From: Subtercola sp.
Lineage (GTDB): Bacteria > Actinomycetota > Actinomycetes > Actinomycetales > Microbacteriaceae
Length of the DNA stretch: 64,000 nucleotides
Assembly: GCA_025463765.1 (NCBI GenBank)
Contig: JAODBC010000093.1
Span: 1-64,000, forward strand
Direction: 5' to 3'
The notes under the pieces were generated by a model. It was not told where the DNA came from. It saw nothing but the letters and a program-made list of their open reading frames with translations, and did not search any database. A program made the position numbers and the translations under genes. Numbering within the stretch: position 1 is the stretch's first letter; each line of letters starts with the position of its first letter. Shown one piece after another: positions 33,913 to 41,790 of the stretch.

Positions 33913-34803
33913 TCAGCCGGAGATGTCTTTGCGGCTGAACCACCAGGCGGCGAGTGCGCCGAGTGCGACGGCCCAGATCAGCCCCGAGAGCACCGAATCC
34001 GCCACCGGGGCAAGATCGGTCGGCGCCGTCAAGAACTGAGCGAACGCGGTGGAGTAATGCGTCGGCAAGACGATGCGCAGGTCACCGAGGGTCGGAATCG
34101 AGTCGAGCAGCCGAGACAGAATCGAAGCGAGCACGACTCCCCCGGCCGCCGCGAGCGGGCTGTTGGCGACCACGGTGAGCAGGGTGCCGAGACCGGCCGC
34201 CCAGAGCAGGCCGGAGGCGCCGGTCGCCGTCGACAGCGCAAGACGGCCGATCGAATCGCCGAGCCCGAGCTCGGGCCCGCCCGGAACCTGGATTCCGCCG
34301 GGGCCGTACGAGATCACCCCGACGACGAGAGCGACCACCGTCAACGCGACGAGTCCGGCGAGCAGAAGGGTCGAGGCGACGGCGACCTTCACCGCGAGCA
34401 GCCGCATTCGCGGCACCGGAATGGTCAGCAGGTACTTCAGCGTGGAGCGTGACGCTTCGCCGGCGATCATGTCGCCATAGAGCAGTGCCGCGATGAGCGT
34501 GACGAGAAACCCCTGGGTCAGCTGCAGCACGAATGCGGCGAACGTGCCGCCGCTCACCTGCGCGAGGGCGACCAGAGTGGTCGTCGAATTGCTGTTGCTG
34601 CTCGTGGTCGGCGGGCCGCCGATGAGCAGCGCAATTCGCACGATGACGGGTATCAGCACGAGAATCAGCAGCACGATGCGCACCCGCCACTGACTGAGCT
34701 GGCGAGCCAGTTCGACCCGGAACGGCATGGTGGTTCGCGGTCGACGCCGGGCACTGGATGCCTCGTTGCCATCGCCCACGTTCACGGTGTCTTGGGCGCT
34801 CAT
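33913..34803 (-). CDS. ABC transporter permease (ABC-2 type)
   Basis: A 296-residue membrane protein. A cytoplasmic N-terminus ends with PFRVELARQLSQWRVRIVLL. Then come about six helices and the ABC-2-like stretch LYGDMIAGEASRSTLKYLLT, which is typical of exporter permeases. ATG 34803 overlaps the stop of the fused hydrolase/ATPase gene as ATGA; the long open frame to 35868 is a shadow. It is clearly the membrane partner of the ATPase domain encoded upstream. Confidence 0.85.
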   Translation of the reverse strand: MSAQDTVNVGDGNEASSARRRPRTTMPFRVELARQLSQWRVRIVLLILVLIPVIVRIALLIGGPPTTSSNSNSTTTLVALAQVSGGTFAAFVLQLTQGFLVTLIAALLYGDMIAGEASRSTLKYLLTIPVPRMRLLAVKVAVASTLLLAGLVALTVVALVVGVISYGPGGIQVPGGPELGLGDSIGRLALSTATGASGLLWAAGLGTLLTVVANSPLAAAGGVVLASILSRLLDSIPTLGDLRIVLPTHYSTAFAQFLTAPTDLAPVADSVLSGLIWAVALGALAAWWFSRKDISG

Positions 34804-37562
34804 GCCGACGGCTCCGTGGCTCCGATGAGAGAAAGAAACGCGTCTTCGAGGTGACCCGCACCGGCGACATCCGCGACCGTGCCCGCGGCGACCACGCGGC
34901 CGTGCGTCATCACGACCACGTGAGTGCAGGTCAGTTCTACCTCGCCGAGCAGGTGCGACGAGACGATGACCGTTCGCCCGGCCTCCGCGTAGCGCCGCAG
35001 CACTCCGCGCAGAGCGGTGATCTGCGGCGGATCGAGCCCATTGGTCGGCTCGTCGAGAACGAGCAGATCGGGCATGCCGAGCATGGCCTGCGCGATGGCG
35101 AGGCGTTGGCGCATGCCCTGGCTGTAGCCGCGCACAGGCTTGGCGAGCGCCCCGCCGAGGTCGGCGACCGCGAGCGCCTCGTCGAAGTGCGCCTCTGCCC
35201 GAGGGCGCCCGGTGGCCGCCCAGTACAGTTCGAGGTTGCGCCGGCCCGACAAGTGAGGCAGAAAGCCGGGGCCTTCGATGAAGCAGCCGACCCGCGCCAG
35301 CACGGGTGAGCCGGGGCTGATGAGCTGGCCGAACGCCGTTGCGCTGCCGGAATCCGGGCGGAGGAGGCCGACCACCATGCGCAGCGTCGTGGTCTTGCCC
35401 GCTCCGTTCTCGCCGAGCAGACCGAGCACCTGGCCGCGTTCGACGGTGAACGACACGTCGTCGACGGCGAGAAAACCGGAGCGGAAGCGCTTGCTCAGAC
35501 CCTGGATCTGCAGCGGAGGCGGCTCGCTGGCAGCGTGGTTCGGCGTGCCTGGTGGTGAGCCGATGGCAGCCGACGCCGCCGCAGCGCCCGATGCATTTGA
35601 TACAGCCGATGCCGCCCCGACGCGCCGACTGCGCACTACGGCAACCACGATCAGCGCGAGGGCCGTCAATAGCGTCGCCGCGATGCCGATGAGAACCCCG
35701 ACGTCTGGCCTGCCCTCGCTCTGGTCGGTGGCCGTGGCGGCGACGGCCGGCAGGCTGAGCGCACCGGTCACCGCAACCGTGTACGCGGCCGGGCTCGCCG
35801 CGCCCTCGAATTGCGAATCGGTCGTACGAATGGTCAGCGTCAGACGATCGCCGGGCGTGAAGTTCCATGCCGTCGCGGGGAGGGTCACATCGACATCGGC
35901 CCCCGCGGCCGGCAGCGGCACGCTGATCGGCGCCACCCCGCCCGGCAGCACACGCACCGCGTCTCCGCTACTCACCGAGAGCTGGGCGTACAGCAGCGCC
36001 TCGCCGGGCGGAGTCGATGCCGTGGGCGCGACGTGCACGCGCACCGTTGCCGCGCCTGCGAGCACGGCCGCGGCCGCGAAGGGCGCAGAAACGAACGAGG
36101 CCTGCTCGGCCGGCGGGTTGGCCGCGCCCAGCAACCCGACAGCGGTTCGCCCCGCCACGCTGCTGGTGTCGAGCCCGGGAAGACCGGTGACCGCGGCAGG
36201 CTGCCCACCGGGCGGATTCACGATCGTGGCCTCGGGGCCTGAAAGCGCGATCTGCCCGCTCTGGCCCGATCCGCTCTGGCCCGATCCGCTCGCGCCCGAT
36301 CCGCTCGCGCCCGATCCGCTCTGGCCCGATCCGCTCTGGCCCGATCCGTTCAACCCCGGGTAGCTCGCCGCGGTGATGGTCTGGCCGAAGGTCGTGGCGC
36401 TCGGCGGCACCGCATAGCTGAACGTCGACGGCACGGGCTCGGTCGCCTTCAGGTGGTTTGCAAGCCACGACTGGATGATCGTGTCGGTGCCTGCGATGCC
36501 GCCGCCGTCGTGGCCGCCGTTGAACCACTGCACCTGAACCGGCGCGCCGGCTGCCGCAATCTGTCGTTCATTCGCGTCGGCCTGGTCGAGCCCGAACAGG
36601 TTGTCTTGCAGGCCCTGCAACAGCAGCGTCGGTGCGCGCATGCCAGAGAGTACGGTCGACGGTGACGAGCGTTGCAGCAGAGCCAGATCGGCAGCGCTCG
36701 GCTGCCCTCCGGTGATCAGGTTCTGGTAGAGCGCGCAGAACTGGGCTGTGAACCGCCCGCACGGGCTCGAGGCGTTGATGCCGGCGCCGAACAGCCGTGA
36801 GGCCCACCCTGACTTGAAGTCCCGGCTAGTCGTCGCTGCTGCGGCGTCGCTGCCGGCGCCGCCGCCGCCAACACTGCCCGCCGAACTCGGCACCAGCGCC
36901 TGCGCCAGATCGTTCCAGGTGATGGCGGCCACCACGGTGTCGATGCGCGGATCCGTCGCCCCGAGCATGAGAGCGAGCGCGCCACCGTACGACCCACCGA
37001 CCACGCCGACGACCGGATCGCTGCCGACCTTCTGCACCGCCGGTTCACTCGCGAGAACGTCGACGAGGGCCCGGGCATCCGGAACCTCTCCGTCGAGCGA
37101 GTCGAGCCCGATCGATCCGCCCGACTGCCCGAACCCGCGCGCGGTGTACGCCAGCACCACATAGCCCGCGTCTTGCAGCTCTTTCGCCTCGGGTGCGAGA
37201 TCGGTCTTGGTCTGACCGAACCCGTGGGCGAGCAGCACGGCGGGCGCCGGTGTCTCGGCCGGCGTATACAGGTCCACGTCGATCTGAATCGTGGCGGCGC
37301 TGCCGGGAGACTCGGCAACGGGCACGAAGAAGGAGCGTACCTGCGGCGCAGCGGCTATCACGGCCGCACCCACCGCCGACGCCGGTGCCGCCGTGCCGCC
37401 GGCAGCCGATGCGTCAGTCGCCGCCGCCGCAGGCGACGCGCCGAGCGAGAGTGCAAGCAGAGCAGCGGCACCGGCAGTGGCGGCTACGGCGAGAAGGCGC
37501 ATGCGAGACCGCCCCCGACCGGCGACCACTCGACCCTGGCGCACGATGCCCATCCCCTGCAC
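34800..37562 (-). CDS. Secreted S15/CocE-like alpha/beta hydrolase fused to an ABC ATPase
   Basis: A 920-residue protein. Residues 1-48 look like a signal peptide or anchor. A hydrolase domain follows (about 75-590) with AHGFGQTKTD, the nucleophile elbow GGSYGG (Ser191), a His in NGGHDGGG, and a jelly-roll part as in X-Pro dipeptidyl peptidases. Inside it, six GSGQS-type units form a flexible linker. One membrane helix is VGVLIGIAATLLTALALIVV. The C-terminal ABC domain (about 690-915) has GENGAGKTT, YSQGMRQRLAIAQA and LVLDEPTNGLDP. The hydrolase would be outside and the ATPase inside, working with the permease at 33913-34803. The start is uncertain: GTG 37562, with ATG 37553 as an alternative. 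Confidence 0.85.
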   Translation of the reverse strand: MQGMGIVRQGRVVAGRGRSRMRLLAVAATAGAAALLALSLGASPAAAATDASAAGGTAAPASAVGAAVIAAAPQVRSFFVPVAESPGSAATIQIDVDLYTPAETPAPAVLLAHGFGQTKTDLAPEAKELQDAGYVVLAYTARGFGQSGGSIGLDSLDGEVPDARALVDVLASEPAVQKVGSDPVVGVVGGSYGGALALMLGATDPRIDTVVAAITWNDLAQALVPSSAGSVGGGGAGSDAAAATTSRDFKSGWASRLFGAGINASSPCGRFTAQFCALYQNLITGGQPSAADLALLQRSSPSTVLSGMRAPTLLLQGLQDNLFGLDQADANERQIAAAGAPVQVQWFNGGHDGGGIAGTDTIIQSWLANHLKATEPVPSTFSYAVPPSATTFGQTITAASYPGLNGSGQSGSGQSGSGASGSGASGSGQSGSGQSGQIALSGPEATIVNPPGGQPAAVTGLPGLDTSSVAGRTAVGLLGAANPPAEQASFVSAPFAAAAVLAGAATVRVHVAPTASTPPGEALLYAQLSVSSGDAVRVLPGGVAPISVPLPAAGADVDVTLPATAWNFTPGDRLTLTIRTTDSQFEGAASPAAYTVAVTGALSLPAVAATATDQSEGRPDVGVLIGIAATLLTALALIVVAVVRSRRVGAASAVSNASGAAAASAAIGSPPGTPNHAASEPPPLQIQGLSKRFRSGFLAVDDVSFTVERGQVLGLLGENGAGKTTTLRMVVGLLRPDSGSATAFGQLISPGSPVLARVGCFIEGPGFLPHLSGRRNLELYWAATGRPRAEAHFDEALAVADLGGALAKPVRGYSQGMRQRLAIAQAMLGMPDLLVLDEPTNGLDPPQITALRGVLRRYAEAGRTVIVSSHLLGEVELTCTHVVVMTHGRVVAAGTVADVAGAGHLEDAFLSLIGATEPSA
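36261..36350. repeat. 15-bp tandem repeat encoding a Gly/Ser linker
   Basis: Six 15-base units (CTGGCCCGATCCGCT and the variant CGCGCCCGATCCGCT) run without interruption inside the hydrolase/ATPase gene. On the coding strand they encode five-residue GSGQS or GSGAS units. The units are nearly identical at the DNA level, so copy number may vary between strains. Confidence 0.9.
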
Positions 37563-37574
37563 TCAGCGGAACAC

Positions 37575-37590
37575 CTGGAGGCTCCTCCAG
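37575..37590. promoter_or_regulatory. Palindrome upstream of the fusion gene
   Basis: CTGGAGGCTCCTCCAG has two 7-base inverted arms around a CT spacer and lies 13 bases upstream of the fusion-gene start. It could be an operator, a leader hairpin or chance. A repressor-type site is the likeliest reading. Confidence 0.35.
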
Positions 37591-37654
37591 TCGGCCCAAC
37601 ATAGCACCCTAGAATCGGGCCGAACCGAGGGCCGAATCAGAGCGCAACCTGCGA

Positions 37655-38863
37655 TCAGGGCAGGTAGTGTTCGATCACGTAGTCGGCGATCGCCATCGAC
37701 GAGGTCGCTGCAGGCGAGGGGGCGTTGCGCAGCAGCGTCACCGGGCCGACTTGGTCGACGGCGAAGTCATCGAGCAGCGATCCGTCTCGGCCCCAAGCCT
37801 GGGCACGCACACCCGCTGCGGTCTTGGCCGTGAGGTCGCTCATGCGCAGTTCTGGAATGAAGCGGCGCGCCTTGTTGAAATACAGGGGCTTGATCAGGGA
37901 GCCGCTGATTTCGTCGACACCCATTCTCCAGTGTTGTTTCGCAAGCGGTACGGCTCCAGGCCAGCGCAACGATTTCCAGGTGTCGCGCGGTGACACAGTC
38001 AGCCAGTTGTAGCCTTCGCGTGCCAGTGCGGGCACAGCGTTCGGGCCGACGTGGATGTCGTCGTACACACCCCGAGTGAAGTGCACGCCGAGAAATGGGA
38101 ATCGCGGGTCGGGCACCGGATAGATCATGCCGCGCACGAGGTCGTTGCGCTTGGCCGCGAGCGACCAGTACTCGCCCCGGAACGGCAGGATCTTCGGCGA
38201 GGGCGAGGCTCCGATGAGCGCGGCCACGACGTCGGATTGCAGGCCGGCGCACGAGATGATGCGGTCGAAGACGTGTTCAGAGGCGCCGGTCTTCACGCGA
38301 ACGGTGCCGTTTCGTTCTTGTCTCATCGCGGTGACCTCGCTGCCGAGCAGAATGGTTCCGCCCAGCGACCGCACGTCTGCCGCCATGGCCTCGGTGATCG
38401 CCGAATAGTCGACCACGGCTGTGTGCGGGGAGTGCACAGCGGCAACACCGTGCACGTGAGGCTCTATAGCGTGCAGCTCGCTCTGGTCGTCGATGCGGCG
38501 CAGGTCTGGCACGCCGTTGGCGATCGATCGGCGTTCGATGTCGGCCAAGGCATCCAGTTCGGAGTCGTCGACCGCGACGACGAGTTTTCCGACCTCGCGG
38601 TACGGAAGCTTTTTTTCAGCGCAGAACTCTTCGATCTGCTTACGCCCGACCACGCAGAGCTCGGCCTTCAGCGAGCCAGGCTTGTAATACAGGCCGGCAT
38701 GCACGACCCCGGAGTTGTGCCCCGTCTGGTGGGCCGCAACGCGTTCTTCTTTTTCGAAAACCGTCACGTCGCCGCGGCCGCCTTCCAGTAGCGCGCGGGC
38801 AAGAGCGATGCCCACGATTCCGCCGCCGATGATTCCGATGCGTTCGCTCAACTCGCCGACCAT
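37655..38863 (-). CDS. lhgO: L-2-hydroxyglutarate oxidase
   Basis: A 402-residue FAD enzyme of the DAO family that oxidises L-2-hydroxyglutarate to 2-oxoglutarate. It shows the FAD motif IGIIGGGIVGIALARAL (about 9-25) and EKEERVAAHQTGHNSGVVHAG, followed by YYKPGSLKAELC, which is highly typical of LhgO/L2HGDH. The start overlaps the SDR gene end by 16 bases, so the two are an operon. The upstream chimeric frame on the same strand suggests a catabolic unit that has since decayed. Confidence 0.88.
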   Translation of the reverse strand: MVGELSERIGIIGGGIVGIALARALLEGGRGDVTVFEKEERVAAHQTGHNSGVVHAGLYYKPGSLKAELCVVGRKQIEEFCAEKKLPYREVGKLVVAVDDSELDALADIERRSIANGVPDLRRIDDQSELHAIEPHVHGVAAVHSPHTAVVDYSAITEAMAADVRSLGGTILLGSEVTAMRQERNGTVRVKTGASEHVFDRIISCAGLQSDVVAALIGASPSPKILPFRGEYWSLAAKRNDLVRGMIYPVPDPRFPFLGVHFTRGVYDDIHVGPNAVPALAREGYNWLTVSPRDTWKSLRWPGAVPLAKQHWRMGVDEISGSLIKPLYFNKARRFIPELRMSDLTAKTAAGVRAQAWGRDGSLLDDFAVDQVGPVTLLRNAPSPAATSSMAIADYVIEHYLP

Positions 38864-39612
38864 CCGCCGTCGACCATCAACAACTGGCCGGAAATGTACG
38901 ACGAGGCGTCGGAGGCCAAGAAAACTGCGGCCCCCGCCATGTCTTCCGGCGAGCCGAGGCGACCCATTGGTATGCGGTCGAGCAACCGCGGGCCGCGCTC
39001 GGGGTCATCGATGAGAGCCCGGGTGAGTTCGGTACGAATGTAGCCCGGCCCGATGCCGTTGGCCCGGATGCCGCGCGAAGACCATTCCGTGCTGAAAGCC
39101 CGAAGCACGCCATAGATGCCCGACTTGCTCGCCGTGTACGCCGAGATGCCGCTGACCGAAAGATGGCTGGTGAGAGATCCTACGAAGATATGACTCCCCG
39201 CGCGCCCGGTAGCGAGCTGTCGCCGAGCGACCTCTTGACTGAGAAAGTAGGGCGCTGTCAGGTTGGTGGTGATCACCGTGTTCCAATCGTCGATGGTGAC
39301 GTCTTCTGCGGATGCTCGGCGCTGCACACCGGCGGCGTGCAGCACGATGTCGATCGGGCCACCGAGCTCGTCTTCGGCTCGGTCGAGCAGGCCTGCGTAC
39401 GTCGAGGGGTCGGAGACATCGGCGGGAATGGCGACCGCGCTCGCACCGATCTCAGTTGCAGTGGCGGTGAGCTCCGCTTCGCTGCGTGAAACCAGAGCCA
39501 CCCGGCCGCCGGCTTCGGCGAGGCCGCGGGCCATTGCGGCACCGAGTCCACGCCCGGCTCCGGTGACCAGCGCGTTCTTGCCGGCCAGAGAGAAAGAGGA
39601 GAGCCCTGACAT
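38848..39612 (-). CDS. Short-chain dehydrogenase/reductase (gluconate 5-dehydrogenase-like)
   Basis: A 254-residue SDR. It has TGAGRGLG (about 17-24), AAGVQ in place of NNAG, Ser in VGSLTSH, the catalytic YTASK and the C-terminal SGQLLMVDGGWSAS. The overall form is like 2-deoxy-D-gluconate 3-dehydrogenase or gluconate 5-dehydrogenase. ATG 39612 overlaps the stop of the upstream chimeric frame as TGATG. The likely substrate is a hydroxy acid or sugar acid; the exact one is unknown. Confidence 0.87.
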   Translation of the reverse strand: MSGLSSFSLAGKNALVTGAGRGLGAAMARGLAEAGGRVALVSRSEAELTATATEIGASAVAIPADVSDPSTYAGLLDRAEDELGGPIDIVLHAAGVQRRASAEDVTIDDWNTVITTNLTAPYFLSQEVARRQLATGRAGSHIFVGSLTSHLSVSGISAYTASKSGIYGVLRAFSTEWSSRGIRANGIGPGYIRTELTRALIDDPERGPRLLDRIPMGRLGSPEDMAGAAVFLASDASSYISGQLLMVDGGWSAS

Positions 39613-40004
39613 CAGTGCGTCCTGATGGCAGCGGTCTTCACCCTGCTGTAGAACCGCAAAGCCTCGAGCCCTTGCTCTTTGAAGGCCGAGCCGGAGTCTT
39701 TGAACCCGCCGAACGGCTGATGCACATCCCATCCGCTTGTCGGCTGATTGACCGAGACCTGGCCTGTGTCGACGCCCTCGATGAACCGGAAGGCGTTGTC
39801 GAGATTCTGTGTGAAGACCGGATCGGCCAGTCCGTTGCTAAGAACGATGTCATCGACCGCGACGAGCACCGTACCCTCGGCGATTCCGAACTGGCGGCCG
39901 AGAAGTTCCGCAGTGCGAGCCGACAATCCGTTGCCACCGACGATCAGCGAGGGAGAAAGAAACTCAGAGTAAGCGGCTGTCTCCGGCCACCAGCGATTCG
40001 ACAT
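39612..40004 (-). pseudogene. Chimeric remnant: Fe-type ADH start joined to ALDH C-terminus
   Basis: A 130-residue frame with a good start (GAAGGA then ATG 40004). Residues 1 to about 58 (SLIVGGNGLSARTAELLGRQ and VLVAVDDIVLSNGLADPV) look like the beginning of an iron-containing alcohol dehydrogenase. Residues from about 62 on, including RFIEGVDTGQVSVN, PTSGWDVHQPFGGFKDSGS and GLEALRFYSRVKTAA, are the end of an aldehyde dehydrogenase. Neither catalytic core is present. An in-frame internal deletion that joined two neighbouring genes explains this. It may still be translated, because it is coupled to the SDR. Confidence 0.75.
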
Positions 40005-40053
40005 ATTTACATCCTTCGTTGAATACGGTTGCGTGCTGCTTGTGACATTCGGT

Positions 40054-40392
40054 TTACGAAACTCGCTTTTTGACGGCCGGTGCTTGGTCGATAGCGACCA
40101 GATCTGTGTCGTTCGTCTTGCGCATGGTCAACACCGCGATATGCGAGAGCACGAGGCCGACGGCCATGTACACCGACACCCAAAAGATACTGCCTCCCCC
40201 AGCGATGATCAGCGAAGCGAAGAACGGCGCGGAGCCTCCGAACTGGTAGGCCACCGAGATACCCGTGTGGCGCACCTCCGTCGGGAACAGTTCCCTGAGT
40301 GCAGCTGCCATCGGGCCGTACGCGATGGAATAGAAGACATACGAGATGGCGTATTAGAGCACGAGCAGGGCGATGTTCTCAACGCCCAGAAT
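40054..40392 (-). pseudogene. C-terminal remnant of an MFS transporter (MHS family) with an in-frame stop
   Basis: In one minus-strand frame the text reads ILGVENIALLVL, a TAA stop (40354-40356), then YAISYVFYSIAYGPMAA and LRELFPTEVRHTGISVAYQ, followed by two membrane helices. This matches the end of metabolite:H+ symporters of the shikimate/proline type. The N-terminal two thirds are missing and another in-frame stop lies at 40393-40395. It belongs to the same decayed catabolic unit as the chimeric frame beside it. Confidence 0.75.
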
Positions 40393-40574
40393 TTACGCTG
40401 CGCAGTGCACATGGCCAGCGAGTGAGCGGCGCCCCGAACCTCGTCCTCCGAAGTGACGACTATCTTTTCGGTCGAGGTTCAGGGCAGGCTGGATCGTGGA
40501 TGGTTCGCGCCGCCCGCCAACAAGAGCGATGCAGCAGAGCGGCTGTCGCCGAGTGCGGTTCACGATGGGAAAAC

Positions 40575-41063
40575 ATGCGTGCCTCTAAGAATGGTCTAGC
40601 CCTCATGGTGCTGTCGGGATCACTCCTGCTCGCCGGATGCGCGACCAATCCCAGCATCGACGGCCAGGCAGTGGCGACGGAATCCACTGTGACGGCGCCG
40701 ACCAGCTCGGGTGAGCTGCACACCATCCCGCGCACAACCAACCGCCCGAGCGACCCGCCGCTGCCGAGCGACTACAACCAGAGCACCAACAATCAGCTGT
40801 CCCCCCAAGAGGCTTCGCTGAACCAGCTCTGGGCAGCCGCCAACTCAGAGGCAGGTGCTGACGCTACGAGCTCAACGTTCAGCGGTGCGGCCGGTCTGAC
40901 TGACTTCGCCGCGGCTGTCGCCGGTCGGTGTTATCCGCTGCTGTCGCCAGACGACTCCGCAGCACTTGAACAACTCAGACTCGGCTACGAGTCGCAGACG
41001 GGCGAAGCAGCATTCGACGCCGCGAAACTCTACTTCGAGCGCGCTACCGCGTTGTGCATGTGA
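40575..41063 (+). CDS. Small secreted lipoprotein of unknown function
   Basis: A 162-residue protein with a lipoprotein signal peptide (LSGSLLLAGC, Cys22). A Thr/Ser/Pro-rich linker follows, then a helical domain with two Cys (GRCYPLL and the C-terminal ALCM) that could form a disulfide. ATG 40575 sits immediately before the signal; the open frame back to 40299 has no coding character. No family is recognised. It stands alone between the decayed unit and the HtaA/P450 region. Confidence 0.7.
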   Translation: MRASKNGLALMVLSGSLLLAGCATNPSIDGQAVATESTVTAPTSSGELHTIPRTTNRPSDPPLPSDYNQSTNNQLSPQEASLNQLWAAANSEAGADATSSTFSGAAGLTDFAAAVAGRCYPLLSPDDSAALEQLRLGYESQTGEAAFDAAKLYFERATALCM

Positions 41064-41158
41064 GCGTAGAAGCGCGAGGCGACGTGATCTGCTGCCCGCG
41101 GGCCAGGTTCGACCTGCGTCGCACTGACGTAGTCACCGTTTTTCTAACACACCTAGGA

Positions 41159-41167
41159 CATAATTAG
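41159..41167 (+). promoter_or_regulatory. CATAATTAG motif upstream of the first HtaA gene
   Basis: CATAATTAG, followed two bases later by AAC, lies about 45 bases upstream of the HtaA-protein start (41211). The same nine bases recur in inverted orientation at 57144-57152 and 59594-59602. CATAAT may be a -10 element, or the word may be part of a regulator site. Confidence 0.35.
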
Positions 41168-41210
41168 CAACGACGCGCACGCATTCGACGACGAGAGTGA
41201 GAACGCCACC

Positions 41211-41732
41211 ATGGCCGACAGCGACAACGACAACGACAACGATCCGGAAGCGGGACTGGTCTGGTCGATCAAGCGAAGCTTCGTCGACTATGTGACGCGC
41301 ATGCACGATGGCCGCGGCAACGTCACGGGTGGCGCCATGCCTACCTCGGGCGGTCAGATCATATTCTCCCCTGACCCGAAGCCGCGCGACTGCCCGCTCG
41401 ATGCCGACGAAATGCTGGCGTTCGTGGGAGACGTACGATTCACCGGTCACGCCGGGCTTCTCTTCGTGCGGATCGCGAACCCTCGAGTAACGTTACGCGG
41501 TCAGCGGGCCGAGCTCGACATTGCTCATCCTTACAAACTCGAATCGACTGAGCGTTGGCCGCTCGTGGACTTCGAGGTTGCACCGCAGATCATGGCGGGC
41601 CGGCAGGCTCTCGTGGCTGAGCGGGTGAGCCTTCGGCCCGAAGCGGTCGAACTCTTCAACGACGTGTATCCGGCGGGCGAGCTTTTCGACCCGATCATCA
41701 TCGCCCTCGGAGAACCTCGAACGAGATTATAG
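41211..41732 (+). CDS. HtaA-domain protein without signal peptide, copy 1
   Basis: A 173-residue protein with a single HtaA domain after an acidic N-terminus. WSIKRSFVDYV holds Ser23 and Tyr27, and RFTGHAGLLFVRIANP holds His80. In the secreted haem-binding HtaA proteins of corynebacteria a Ser, a Tyr four residues later and a His about 53 residues after that bind haem. The same spacing is seen here, although there is no signal peptide or anchor. It is paralogous to the protein at 54818-55276. It ends inside the operator in front of the FAD oxidoreductase gene. Cytoplasmic haem handling is an inference; binding of another ligand is possible. Confidence 0.75.
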   Translation: MADSDNDNDNDPEAGLVWSIKRSFVDYVTRMHDGRGNVTGGAMPTSGGQIIFSPDPKPRDCPLDADEMLAFVGDVRFTGHAGLLFVRIANPRVTLRGQRAELDIAHPYKLESTERWPLVDFEVAPQIMAGRQALVAERVSLRPEAVELFNDVYPAGELFDPIIIALGEPRTRL

Positions 41733-41743
41733 ACAGCGTCTAT
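41729..41743. promoter_or_regulatory. TetR operator B1
   Basis: ATAGACAGCGTCTAT is an inverted repeat (ATAGAC/GTCTAT) that overlaps the HtaA stop codon and lies 47 bases upstream of the FAD oxidoreductase start. It belongs to a set of four similar sites (43871, 46653, 46762) around a TetR gene. Confidence 0.6.
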
Positions 41744-41790
41744 CTTTGTCTGCTATCGTGCTTCAGACATGCTCGATGAGGAGACAAAAC

